A stretch of DNA of 54,801 nucleotides from NCBI GenBank assembly GCA_026400275.1, contig JAPLPK010000052.1, positions 1 through 54,801 on the forward strand, given 5' to 3'. Positions 19,145 to 27,375 of the stretch are shown piece after piece. Within the stretch, counting starts at the first letter, position 1. The number at the start of each line of letters is the position of its first letter. Both the position numbers and the translations under genes were made by a program. Source of the stretch: Burkholderiales bacterium (lineage in GTDB: Bacteria; Pseudomonadota; Gammaproteobacteria; Burkholderiales; Burkholderiaceae_C). Under the pieces are notes generated by a model. The model was not told the origin of the DNA, ran no database searches, and worked only from the letters and a program-made list of their open reading frames with translations.

Positions 19145-20530
19145 ATGAGCACCAACGTTTACGCCCAACGCCGCGCCCAACTGGCCCGTGAAATCGGCCC
19201 CGGCGGCATCGCCATCGTCCCCACCGCGCCTGAGCAGCAGCGCAACCGCGACAGCGATTTCCTGTACCGCGCCGACAGCTATTTCTACTACCTGACCGGC
19301 TTCACCGAACCCAACGCCTGGCTGGTGGTGACTGGCGAAGGCCAGTCCACGCTGTTCTGCGCGCCCAAGGATCTGGAGCGCGAGATCTGGGACGGCTTCC
19401 GACTCGGACCGGATGCAGCGCCCGCAGCGCTTGCGGTAGATGCTGCATATTCTGTAGCAGATCTAGACACCCAGCTGCCCCGCTTGCTGGAAAACCGCAG
19501 CGCTGTGTGGACCCCGTTCGCCACGCACAAAGGCCTGGAAGGCCGTGTCGATGGCTGGCTGAACAAGGTGCGCGCGCGGGTCCGCTACGGCGCCCTGTGC
19601 CCGGACACCCAGCGCGATCTGTGCAGCGTGCTGGACGAAATGCGCATGTTCAAGGACGCCAGCGAGCAAGACACCATGCGCCGCGCCGCCCAGATCAGCG
19701 CTGGCGCCCACATCCGCGCCATGCAGCTGTCGGCCCGCATGCTGCGCGCCGGCCAGGAAGTGTGTGAGTACCACCTGGACGCCGAGCTGCTGCACGAATT
19801 CCGCCGCCATGGTTCGCAGTACCCGGCCTACGGCAGCATCGTCGCTGCGGGCGCGAATGCCTGCGTGTTGCACTACCGCGCCGACAAGGCCCCGGTGCGC
19901 GACGGCGAGCTGGTGCTGATCGACGCCGGCTGCGAGCTGGATGGATACGCCAGCGACATCACCCGCACCTTCCCGGCGAATGGCAAATTCACCGGCCCGC
20001 AGCGCACGCTGTACGAGCTGGTGCTGGCCAGCCAGGATGCGGCCGTGGCCGCCACCAAGCCCGGCGCGCGCTTTACCGATCCGCACGACGCCACGGTGAA
20101 AGTGCTGGCCCAGGGCATGCTGGACGTGGGCCTGCTGGACAAGAACAAGGTCGGTACCGTGGACGATGTGATCGCCAGCCGTGCCTACTTCGCCTTCTAC
20201 ATGCACCGCACCGGCCACTGGATCGGCATGGACGTGCACGACTGCGGCAGCTATGTCGAGCAGTCGGAAATCGGCGCCAGCAGCCAGCGCAAGGACCCGT
20301 TGAGCGGCGAGACCATCATCAACCGGCCCAGCCGCATCCTGCAACCCGGCATGGCGCTGACCATCGAGCCCGGCATCTATGTGCGCCCCGGCCCGGGCGT
20401 GCCTGAGGCCTTCCACAACATCGGCATCCGCATCGAAGACGACGCCATCGTCACGGCCAGCGGCTGCGAGCTGATCAGCCGTGGCGTGCCGGTGGATCCG
20501 GACGCGATCGAGGCCTTGATGCGGGATTAA
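19145..20530 (+). CDS. pepP: Xaa-Pro aminopeptidase P
   Basis: Cytoplasmic metallopeptidase that removes N-terminal residues preceding proline; 461 residues. Two-domain creatinase/prolidase fold with all dimanganese ligands visible: Asp in VLIDAGCELDGY, Asp in ASDITRTF, His in HRTGHWIGMDVHD, Glu in LTIEPGIY and Glu in GIRIEDD. N-terminal domain begins YAQRRAQLAREI with the FLYRADSYFYYLTGF strand. It starts 11 bp after murU and is probably in the same operon. The in-frame ATG at 19088 overlaps murU and is rejected. Confidence 0.95.
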   Translation: MSTNVYAQRRAQLAREIGPGGIAIVPTAPEQQRNRDSDFLYRADSYFYYLTGFTEPNAWLVVTGEGQSTLFCAPKDLEREIWDGFRLGPDAAPAALAVDAAYSVADLDTQLPRLLENRSAVWTPFATHKGLEGRVDGWLNKVRARVRYGALCPDTQRDLCSVLDEMRMFKDASEQDTMRRAAQISAGAHIRAMQLSARMLRAGQEVCEYHLDAELLHEFRRHGSQYPAYGSIVAAGANACVLHYRADKAPVRDGELVLIDAGCELDGYASDITRTFPANGKFTGPQRTLYELVLASQDAAVAATKPGARFTDPHDATVKVLAQGMLDVGLLDKNKVGTVDDVIASRAYFAFYMHRTGHWIGMDVHDCGSYVEQSEIGASSQRKDPLSGETIINRPSRILQPGMALTIEPGIYVRPGPGVPEAFHNIGIRIEDDAIVTASGCELISRGVPVDPDAIEALMRD

Positions 20531-20551
20531 GCAGCTTTTACGGCTCTACGC

Positions 20552-20557
20552 TATAAT
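20552..20557 (+). promoter_or_regulatory. Candidate -10 box of a long-leader transcript
   Basis: A perfect TATAAT lies 22 bp after the pepP stop. A matching -35 is poor. If used, the transcript would have a leader of roughly 265 bases before the small gene at 20831, in a stretch (20531-20830) with no convincing gene. Confidence 0.4.
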
Positions 20558-20830
20558 CGTGATCTCGGTAGATGGGCTTCGCCATGGAGCTCCGCGATGC
20601 AACCCAACACATCGCAACACCACGCCGAGCCTGCACCCCCGAGTTTGTCTGCACCCTGTCATGCTGTGTGGACCCAGGGCTCCAAGTGCTTTGCGCGCAA
20701 AACCCCTTCCCACCGGGTGCTGCGCAAGACCTGCCTCCAGTGCAATTCCATCGGAAGCCTGTCTAAAACCCGCAGTGTGACAACACGTATTTCTGGCGCG
20801 CCCATTAGTGAGGCCGCCTTGTTTTCCATA

Positions 20831-21064
20831 ATGAATAAAAATAATTCGATTGCTGCCGGCAAATATTTGCTCTCGCCGCTGACCCGCGAACAGGCCGATG
20901 GCCGTTTTGGCTCCTCCGTGTCGATCCGAAATGGTTCGCACGACCGAGTCATGCGTTTCGTGGCCCTGTTCGACGATGCCACAACCGCGACACAATACGC
21001 AGTTGAGCAAGGTTTGCAGTGGGTGCGTGCGCGCCACTCCAATCCAAGCGCTGCACACGCCTAA
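20831..21064 (+). CDS. Small conserved-type hypothetical protein
   Basis: A 77-residue protein starting at the ATG at 20831 (MNKNNSIAAGKYLLSPLTRE). It contains GRFGSSVSIRNGSHDRVMRF and a helical end AVEQGLQWVRARH, a pattern seen in small betaproteobacterial proteins of unknown function with an R-x-G-x-x-R-x-R strand and an ATxxxAxxxGxxWV helix. No strong ribosome-binding site is visible (AT-rich ATAATG context). It lies 48 bp before infA and may share its transcript. The frame is open to 20597, but that upstream part (Cys/Ser/Pro-rich) does not look like coding sequence. Confidence 0.6.
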   Translation: MNKNNSIAAGKYLLSPLTREQADGRFGSSVSIRNGSHDRVMRFVALFDDATTATQYAVEQGLQWVRARHSNPSAAHA

Positions 21065-21112
21065 AAATTAGTTAGTTACTTAGATACTGTCCCATCCTCA
21101 AGGAATTTATCC

Positions 21113-21364
21113 ATGGCAAAAGAAGAACTGATCGAAATGAAGGGCCTTGTGTCCGAAGTCTTGCCCGACTCGCGTTTCCGCGTGACGTTGGAAAACGGCC
21201 ATGTGCTGATCGCCTACACCGCTGGCAAGATGCGTAAGAACCACATCCGCATTCTGGCAGGTGACCACGTGTCGCTGGAACTGTCGCCTTACGATCTGTC
21301 CAAGGGCCGCATCACCTTCCGCCACATTGCTGGCCGCGCCCCGACGTCTACGCGTTTCGCCTGA
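21113..21364 (+). CDS. infA: Translation initiation factor IF-1
   Basis: Small OB-fold protein that binds the ribosomal A site during initiation. 83 residues, beginning [20 protein letters not shown] with the [20 protein letters not shown] core. AAGGAA is 8 bases before the ATG. The C-terminus ([10 protein letters not shown]) is longer than the 72-residue E. coli protein. It lies outside the ribosomal-protein operon; many Burkholderiales carry a second infA in the alpha operon, so this may be the accessory copy, possibly cold- or stress-responsive. Confidence 0.93.
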   Translation: MAKEELIEMKGLVSEVLPDSRFRVTLENGHVLIAYTAGKMRKNHIRILAGDHVSLELSPYDLSKGRITFRHIAGRAPTSTRFA

Positions 21365-21489
21365 TACCGGCGTACGCAAAACCCCGTACGGAGGCCGTCT
21401 TTGGGCGGCACCTACAATCGCAGTCCCTTTGATTGACACAGTGACTGCCCGGCATATTTCCAGTCGGCGGCCATGGCAGGAGACGCCAG

Positions 21490-23823
21490 ATGAGCAATAC
21501 CACGGTGAATGCCGAAGAAAAACGCGCCGAATTACGGCGTGCAGCCCTTGAATACCACCAGTTTCCTAGCCCCGGAAAGATAGCCATTGCGGCGACCAAG
21601 CAGTTGGTCAATCAGCATGATCTGGCGCTGGCTTATTCGCCCGGTGTGGCGGCTCCTTGCGAGGAAATCGTCAAGGACCCGAACAACGCGTTCAAGTACA
21701 CGAGCCGGGGCAATCTGGTCGCCGTGATCACTAACGGCACGGCCGTACTGGGCTTGGGTGACATCGGCCCGCTGGCGTCCAAGCCGGTGATGGAAGGCAA
21801 GGGCGTGCTGTTCAAGAAGTTCGCCGGCATCGACGTGTTCGACATCGAAATCGACGAAAAGCACGACCTCGACAAGCTGGTCGACATCATCGCCTCGCTG
21901 GAGCCTACCTTCGGCGGCATCAACCTCGAAGACATCAAGGCCCCGGACTGCTTCTACGTCGAGCGCAAGCTGCGTGAACGCATGAAGATTCCGGTGTTCC
22001 ACGACGACCAGCACGGTACGGCGATCTGCGTGGGAGCGGCCCTGCTGAACGGATTGAAGGTTGTGGGCAAAGACCCCAAAGACGTCAAATTGGTGACCTC
22101 CGGCGCCGGTGCTGCTGCGCTGGCCTGCCTAGGCCTGCTGGTCAAGCTGGGCATACGCCGCGAAAATATTTACGTGACGGACCTGGCCGGTGTGGTTTAC
22201 GAGGGCCGCACCGAGTTGATGGATGAAGACAAGATCATCTACGCACAGAACACCTCGGCGCGTACTCTGTCTGAAATCATCGAAGGGGCCGACGTGTTCC
22301 TGGGTCTGTCAGCAGGCGGCGTGCTAAAAAAGGAGATGGTTGCCAAGATGGCTGCGAAGCCTGTGATTTTTGCGCTAGCCAACCCCAACCCTGAAATCAC
22401 TCCTGAAGACGTGAAGTCCGTGCGCAGCGATGCCATCATCGCGACCGGCCGCACCGATTACCCGAACCAGGTCAATAACGTCCTGTGCTTCCCCTACATC
22501 TTTCGCGGTGCTTTGGATGCGGGGGCATCTACCATCACTCTGGAGATGGAAATCGCTGCGGTACACGCGATTGCCGAGCTGGCCCAGGCCGAGCAAAGCG
22601 AAGTGGTCGCCGCCGCCTATGCCGGCGAACAGCTGGCGTTTGGCCCCGAATACATCATCCCCAAGCCCTTTGACCCGCGGCTGATGATCAAGATCGCGCC
22701 TGCTGTGGCCAAGGCCGCTGCAGACAGCGGCGTGGCTCTGCGCCCCATCGTGGACATGGACGCCTACCGCAATCGCCTGCAAAGCTTCGTTTATGCCTCC
22801 GGCACGACTATGAAGCCGATTTACGACGCAGCCAAGAACGCAGCCAAGAAGCGCGTTTGCTATGCCGAAGGCGAAGAAGAGCGCGTGCTGCGGGCCGCCC
22901 AGATCGTGGTGGACGAAGGTTTGGCTCGCCCCACGCTGATCGGGCGTCCGGCCGTGATCGCCGAGCGGATCAAGAAATTCGGCTTGCGCCTGCGCGAAGA
23001 GCTGGACTACGACGTGGTGAACGTCGAGCAGGACCACCGTTATCGCGATTTCTGGCAGACCTACCACCGCATGACCGAACGCAAAGGCGTGACGGCGCAA
23101 ATGGCCAAGATCGAAATGCGCCGTCGCTTGACGCTGATTGGCAGCATGCTGCTGCACAAGGGTGAAGTAGATGGCATGATTTGCGGCACCTGGGGCCACA
23201 CCTCCATCCATTTGCACTACATCGACCAGGTGATCGGCAAACGCGCAGGCGGCTGCCCCAGCACCCCGCAGGACGTGCCCATCTACGCCTGCATGAACGG
23301 CTTGATGCTGCCGGGCCGCCAAGTGTTCCTGGTAGATACCCACGTCAATTACGACCCTACGGCGGAAGAGTTGACGGAGATCACGGTCATGGCGGCCGAG
23401 GAAATGCTGCGCTTTGGTATCCAACCCAAGGCTGCTTTGCTGTCGCATAGCAACTATGGCCAAAGCAACCAGCCCAGCGCGGTGAAGATGCGCCGTGTTC
23501 TGGAGCTGTTGCGTACAGAGGCCCCGTGGCTGGAGGTGGACGGCGAAATGCACGGCGACATCGCGCTGGATGGCGTAGCCCGAGCTGCCACCATGCCGAA
23601 TAGCCCGCTGGTCGGTGACGCCAACTTGTTGGTGTTCCCGAACATCGATGCGGCCAATATTGCCTATAACTTGCTGAAAATGGCAGCGGGCGGCAATATT
23701 GCGATTGGCCCCGTGCTGCTGGGAGCGGCAAAGCCCGTGCATATTCTGACCGCCAGCACCACCGTGCGCCGAATCGTGAATATGACGGCTTTGACGGTAG
23801 CCGACGCTAACGTGGTTCGATAA
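21490..23823 (+). CDS. maeB: NADP-dependent malic enzyme with phosphotransacetylase-like domain
   Basis: Oxidative decarboxylation of malate to pyruvate with NADPH formation. 777 residues, the MaeB-type fusion. The malic-enzyme half (about 1-430) has [65 protein letters not shown] and the Rossmann [14 protein letters not shown]. The second half (about 450-777) is a Pta-like domain that in MaeB does not catalyse acetyl transfer but mediates regulation by acetyl-CoA. Ends before a strong terminator. Confidence 0.95.
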   Translation: MSNTTVNAEEKRAELRRAALEYHQFPSPGKIAIAATKQLVNQHDLALAYSPGVAAPCEEIVKDPNNAFKYTSRGNLVAVITNGTAVLGLGDIGPLASKPVMEGKGVLFKKFAGIDVFDIEIDEKHDLDKLVDIIASLEPTFGGINLEDIKAPDCFYVERKLRERMKIPVFHDDQHGTAICVGAALLNGLKVVGKDPKDVKLVTSGAGAAALACLGLLVKLGIRRENIYVTDLAGVVYEGRTELMDEDKIIYAQNTSARTLSEIIEGADVFLGLSAGGVLKKEMVAKMAAKPVIFALANPNPEITPEDVKSVRSDAIIATGRTDYPNQVNNVLCFPYIFRGALDAGASTITLEMEIAAVHAIAELAQAEQSEVVAAAYAGEQLAFGPEYIIPKPFDPRLMIKIAPAVAKAAADSGVALRPIVDMDAYRNRLQSFVYASGTTMKPIYDAAKNAAKKRVCYAEGEEERVLRAAQIVVDEGLARPTLIGRPAVIAERIKKFGLRLREELDYDVVNVEQDHRYRDFWQTYHRMTERKGVTAQMAKIEMRRRLTLIGSMLLHKGEVDGMICGTWGHTSIHLHYIDQVIGKRAGGCPSTPQDVPIYACMNGLMLPGRQVFLVDTHVNYDPTAEELTEITVMAAEEMLRFGIQPKAALLSHSNYGQSNQPSAVKMRRVLELLRTEAPWLEVDGEMHGDIALDGVARAATMPNSPLVGDANLLVFPNIDAANIAYNLLKMAAGGNIAIGPVLLGAAKPVHILTASTTVRRIVNMTALTVADANVVR

Positions 23824-23868
23824 AGCCTAATTCGCCAGCAAGTACTAACTTTGTTGGTGTAAAGACTT

Positions 23869-23909
23869 GCAAGGGGCTGCCCAAATTTTGGGCAGCCCCT
23901 TGCTTTTTT
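23869..23909 (+). terminator. Strong terminator after maeB
   Basis: Arms GCAAGGGGCTGCCC and GGGCAGCCCCTTGC (14 perfect pairs, possibly more) around a short A/T loop, followed by TTTTTT. Confidence 0.93.
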
Positions 23910-23981
23910 GGTGCACATACGGCACACTTACGCCTTGAAATTTACGGGTTAACCCGAAGTTCTCCAAAGGCGCATTCCCGC

Positions 23982-24386
23982 ATGGTTTTAAATGTCCGTG
24001 GCTCTGCATGCAGGCGTGTTTTTGCTTCGCTGCTGTTGGCTGTTTCTGTTGTGTGCACCCCATTGGGGCAGGCGCGCCAGGCTGCCCCACAGGAGGCTAG
24101 CGAGGTCATCGGCCTCTCGGCACTTCCCTCGCAAGGTCAGGCAACGTATGCGCTGATCAAGCAAGGCGGTCCTTTTCCTTTTGATAAGGATGGCGTGGTC
24201 TTTGGGAACCGTGAACGTATTTTGCCGCTCCAGAAGCGTGGATATTACCGGGAGTACACCGTGAAAACGGTGGGAGCCAGTAACCGGGGTGCTAAGCGAA
24301 TTGTTTGCGGCGGGCCTCCTAGAACGCCAGATGCATGTTTTTATAGCAGTGACCATTACGCCAGCTTTCGTCAAATTGTCGAATAG
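23982..24386 (+). CDS. Secreted ribonuclease of the barnase/RNase Sa (N1/T1) family
   Basis: Predicted extracellular guanyl-specific ribonuclease, 134 residues. A signal peptide (MVLNVRGSACRRVFASLLLA then VSVVCTPLGQARQA) is followed by the mature domain. The microbial RNase core is clear: FPFDKDGVVFGNRERILPLQ, the catalytic Glu in YYREYTVKT, Arg in NRGAKRIVCGG and the His in SSDHYASFRQI. The barstar-like gene 74 bp downstream is its expected inhibitor, so this is a toxin-immunity pair. Whether it is a defence toxin against competitors or a nutrient-scavenging RNase is open. Confidence 0.88.
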   Translation: MVLNVRGSACRRVFASLLLAVSVVCTPLGQARQAAPQEASEVIGLSALPSQGQATYALIKQGGPFPFDKDGVVFGNRERILPLQKRGYYREYTVKTVGASNRGAKRIVCGGPPRTPDACFYSSDHYASFRQIVE

Positions 24387-24460
24387 AGCGTAAGGGGCTG
24401 CTCCCTCAGAATTTTGAAGCCGGGGTAAATTAGATGATTGAAAAGAAAGCGGAGACGGAT

Positions 24461-24856
24461 ATGCCTCTTCGCAATGTAAGAACCAATATCGTGCAGTCTA
24501 TTCGTGCCTTCAGGGTGCAAGATCTGCAAGATGCTGCTTTGGGTCTGGGTCAGCATTTCTTGTACGCGAACCTGGCGAACGCCCAGAGCAAGCAGGATGT
24601 GCTGGACATGATCGCCCAGCAGTTCACCTTTCCGACGCACTTCGGCAAGAATTTTGATGCGCTGTACGACTGCATGACAGACCCATTGCATAAATCGGGC
24701 CCACAGCCTGGATTTGTGGTGGTGCTGGAGCAAATTCCGGCGCACGCCAAGTTTGACAAGGAAGCACGCGAGCAACTGCTCGACATCTTCCGTGATGCCG
24801 CCGACTACTGGGGGGACCGGAAGATTCCGTTCCGATGCTTCTATTCTTTTCTGTAG
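24461..24856 (+). CDS. Barstar-family ribonuclease inhibitor
   Basis: Intracellular inhibitor that protects the cell from the RNase encoded just upstream. 131 residues from the ATG at 24461, with GGAG 6 bases before; an alternative ATG at 24434 adds nine residues. The barstar fold is shown by SKQDVLDMIAQQFTFPTHFG then KNFDALYDCMTDP, with the Asp-rich helix 2 that would plug the RNase active site, and by the terminal IPFRCFYSFL strand. Standard length for the family is about 90, so the N-terminus is extended by ~35 residues. Confidence 0.87.
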   Translation: MPLRNVRTNIVQSIRAFRVQDLQDAALGLGQHFLYANLANAQSKQDVLDMIAQQFTFPTHFGKNFDALYDCMTDPLHKSGPQPGFVVVLEQIPAHAKFDKEAREQLLDIFRDAADYWGDRKIPFRCFYSFL

Positions 24857-25041
24857 CCCGTTCTGCACAAAACAGCCAAGCAGAACGGGCGAACGAGGCA
24901 GGCAGCGATGCCGTCTCGGGCATCGAATTGAATAGCGAATCCGGCGAGAAGATGCCTACCGACAAGTTGGTAGATGTGTCGCCTCTGGCCTTGCGTATGA
25001 GCAGCCCGTTTAATGCGGGTTACTGGCTGGCCGCAGCCTGA
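24835..25041 (+). CDS. Possible small protein overlapping barstar end
   Basis: A 68-residue frame starting inside the barstar gene: polar middle (ANEAGSDAVSGIELNSESGE) and end MRMSSPFNAGYWLAAA-like. No ribosome-binding site of note and no family recognised. Codon pattern is not strongly coding. Listed because 24857-25084 otherwise holds no gene. Confidence 0.25.
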   Translation: MLLFFSVARSAQNSQAERANEAGSDAVSGIELNSESGEKMPTDKLVDVSPLALRMSSPFNAGYWLAAA

Positions 25042-25084
25042 TTCCGAGGTGGGTTGCATGCTGTGAGCTGCAGCCACTTCCATC

Positions 25085-25114
25085 AAAAAAGCCCGTCAAC
25101 GACGGGCTTTTTTT
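25085..25114. terminator. Bidirectional terminator between barstar and ksgA
   Basis: Arms GCCCGTC (25091-25097) and GACGGGC (25101-25107) with a 3-base loop, A6 before and T7 after. The ksgA stop codon lies at its 3' edge, so it serves both strands. Confidence 0.93.
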
Positions 25115-25904
25115 ATATGTGTGCCAGGCTGCTTGCTAGTGCCACATATTCTTCTACCGGGACTTCTTCGGCGCGGCGTTTGACGTCGAAGCTGCCGCTG
25201 AAGGCCTTGGTTTCCAGCCATTGGCCCAGGGTGTGGCGCATGATTTTGCGGCGCTGGCTGAACGCTACCTGGACGATCTCGCTCAGCAACTGCACGTCCA
25301 CGGCTGCTGGCTGGGCCAGGGGCACCATGCGCACCACGGCGCTGTCCACGCGCGGCGGCGGATCGAAGGATTCGGGCGGCACAAACAGTACGTTTTCCAT
25401 CGCGTAGCGCCATTGCAGCATGACGCTGAGCCGGCCATAGGCGGCAGTGCTGGGGCGGGCCACCATGCGGTCTATGACTTCTTTTTGCAGCATGAAGTGC
25501 TGGTCTTCGACGACATGGACCGCATCCAGCAGGTGGAACAGGATGGGGGTGGATATGTTGTAGGGCAGGTTGCCGACTACCCTGACTTTTTTTGCAGGAC
25601 TTGCTATGGAATCCGTAGCTACTGCCGCAGGTAGAAACTGCGTGAAGTCTACTTTTAATACATCAGATTCCACCACCGTCAGCTGGGGGTGCTGGCGCAG
25701 GCGCTGGGCTAGATCGCGGTCCAGCTCTACCACCGTCAGATGGCCCAGCCGTTCGACCAGGGGCTGGGTCAGTGCCGCCAAGCCGGGACCGATCTCCACC
25801 ATATTGTCGCCAGGCTGGGGGGCAATCGCATCGACGATAGAGTCGATGATGCCGTTGTCGGACAGGAAATGCTGGCCGAAGCGTTTACGGGGGATGTGCT
25901 TCAC
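25113..25904 (-). CDS. rsmA (ksgA): 16S rRNA A1518/A1519 dimethyltransferase
   Basis: SAM-dependent enzyme that dimethylates two adjacent adenosines in helix 45 of 16S rRNA during 30S maturation. 263 residues. Begins [23 protein letters not shown] motif [11 protein letters not shown], acidic ELDRDL, and catalytic [14 protein letters not shown] at residues 112-125. An insert of about 13 residues ([16 protein letters not shown], ~91-106) before the NLPY strand coincides with a copy of the palindromic repeat. It lies 13 bp after surA, in the lptD-surA-ksgA order typical of proteobacteria (pdxA is absent here). Confidence 0.95.
   Translation of the reverse strand: MKHIPRKRFGQHFLSDNGIIDSIVDAIAPQPGDNMVEIGPGLAALTQPLVERLGHLTVVELDRDLAQRLRQHPQLTVVESDVLKVDFTQFLPAAVATDSIASPAKKVRVVGNLPYNISTPILFHLLDAVHVVEDQHFMLQKEVIDRMVARPSTAAYGRLSVMLQWRYAMENVLFVPPESFDPPPRVDSAVVRMVPLAQPAAVDVQLLSEIVQVAFSQRRKIMRHTLGQWLETKAFSGSFDVKRRAEEVPVEEYVALASSLAHI
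25602..25647 (-). repeat. Palindromic repeat inside ksgA, copy 8
   Basis: TGCTATGGAATCCGTAGCTA then CTGCCGCAGGTAGAAACTGC. It keeps the TGCTAT-AT-rich-TAGCT-CTG-CGCAGG layout of the family and is translated in frame. Confidence 0.55.
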
Positions 25905-25917
25905 GGCGAATTCAATG

Positions 25918-27303
25918 TTATTGCGGGGATTCGCGGTATTCGACGTAGGCGCGTGAGCGCAGCTCGTCGATCCAGCGGGCGTAGGCTTCGTCTAATTTCT
26001 TCTCGCGCACCAGGCCACGGACCATCTCGCGCTGTTCGCGCTGCGACAGTGTGGCGGTGCGGCGTTCCAGCAGCTGTACCAGGTGCACGCCAAAGCGGGA
26101 CACAAAGGGAGGAGCAATCTGGCCGGGTGTCAGGTTGTTGAGCACCTCTTCAAATTCCGGCACGAACTGGCCGGGGCTGGCCCAGCCCAGGTCGCCGCCT
26201 TGTGCGGCACTGCCATCGGCCGAGTTTTCCTTGGCTAGCTGTGCAAAATCTGCCTGCTTGTTTTGGATGCGCTTCTTGAAGTCGTTCAGCCGTTCCAGGG
26301 CGGCGGCTTCGGTTAGCCGTGGGCCGGTGCGCAGCAGGATGTGTCGAGAATGTTGCTGGACGACGGCTGTGGCCACGCCACCCTGGCGTTTGTCGAGCAC
26401 CTTGAGCACATGGAAGCCTGCGCCAGAGCGTATTACCGGGCTGATGGCCCCGGTATCCAGGCCTTGTGCTGCGCTGACGAACAGTTCCGGGTACCTGTCT
26501 GCACTGCGCAGGCCGAGTACGCCGCTGTTCTTGGTGTGGTCGGGTGCGTCTGAAAGTGCGCGGGCCAGGGCGGCGAAGTCTTCGCCTGCCAGCGCGCGTT
26601 CGCGGACTTTTTCGGCCTTGGCCTGCAGTGTTGCGATCTGTTCGGGAGTGGCGTTTTCTGGGACTTCCACCAGCACCATGCCTAGATTGAGCTCCAGGGA
26701 CGACGCGTTAGCGTTGCCTTGCTGGTCCCTCAGGTATTGGTCCACATCGGCGTCGCTGACGCGTTGGCGGCTGTCCAGTTCACGGTCGCGCAGACGGGTG
26801 ATCAGGATCTGGTTGCGCAGTTCTTCGCGGAACTGGGTGGGGACCATGCCGTCCTGCACCAGGCGGCGGCGCAGCTCGGCCACGCTCAGCTGGTTCTGGC
26901 GTGCCACGTTTTCTTCGGCTGCGTCCACGGCCGCATCATCGACCTTTACACCGCTTTCACGCGCCATCTGCAGCTGGGCTTTTTCGACGATCAGCCGTTC
27001 CAATACCTGGCGGACCAGCTCGGGCGTCGGGTTGGCAGCTTCACCTTGCTGCGACATTTGCTGCAACGCGCGGCCTACACGGGCGCGGACTTCGTTGTTG
27101 GTGACGGGCTCGGAGTTCACCACCGCAACGATGAAGTCGGCCTGACGGGGGCCTTCGGGTGCACGGGCTGTCAGCGGTACGCTGCTGCTGCCGGTTAATC
27201 CGGTGCCGGACGGCGACGCAGGGCGCAGGCCTTGGGCTGATACGGACAAGGCCGCTAGTGCCGCCAAGCTCAGGAGCGTCGTGCGAAATAAACGGTGGTT
27301 CAT
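25918..27303 (-). CDS. surA: SurA, periplasmic chaperone and peptidyl-prolyl isomerase
   Basis: Chaperone for outer-membrane beta-barrel precursors such as LptD, encoded next door. 461 residues. Signal peptide [26 protein letters not shown]-terminal SurA domain (about 55-200: [20 protein letters not shown]) followed by two parvulin domains, the second with [10 protein letters not shown] and [20 protein letters not shown] as in active parvulins. A longer low-complexity linker follows the signal peptide. Sits between lptD and ksgA with short gaps. Confidence 0.95.
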   Translation of the reverse strand: MNHRLFRTTLLSLAALAALSVSAQGLRPASPSGTGLTGSSSVPLTARAPEGPRQADFIVAVVNSEPVTNNEVRARVGRALQQMSQQGEAANPTPELVRQVLERLIVEKAQLQMARESGVKVDDAAVDAAEENVARQNQLSVAELRRRLVQDGMVPTQFREELRNQILITRLRDRELDSRQRVSDADVDQYLRDQQGNANASSLELNLGMVLVEVPENATPEQIATLQAKAEKVRERALAGEDFAALARALSDAPDHTKNSGVLGLRSADRYPELFVSAAQGLDTGAISPVIRSGAGFHVLKVLDKRQGGVATAVVQQHSRHILLRTGPRLTEAAALERLNDFKKRIQNKQADFAQLAKENSADGSAAQGGDLGWASPGQFVPEFEEVLNNLTPGQIAPPFVSRFGVHLVQLLERRTATLSQREQREMVRGLVREKKLDEAYARWIDELRSRAYVEYRESPQ

Positions 27304-27375
27304 GGTTCGGGTGGATGTGAGTGGATTTGCTTGGCGGGGAAGGCGCGGCCTTCCTCTGCTGGTGCAAGTCGGTGG

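Noticed and set aside
19437-19475. Repeat-like sequence inside pepP (TGCTGCATATTCTGTAGCAG)
   Set aside because: Only part of the palindromic family layout matches and the protein shows no insertion there.
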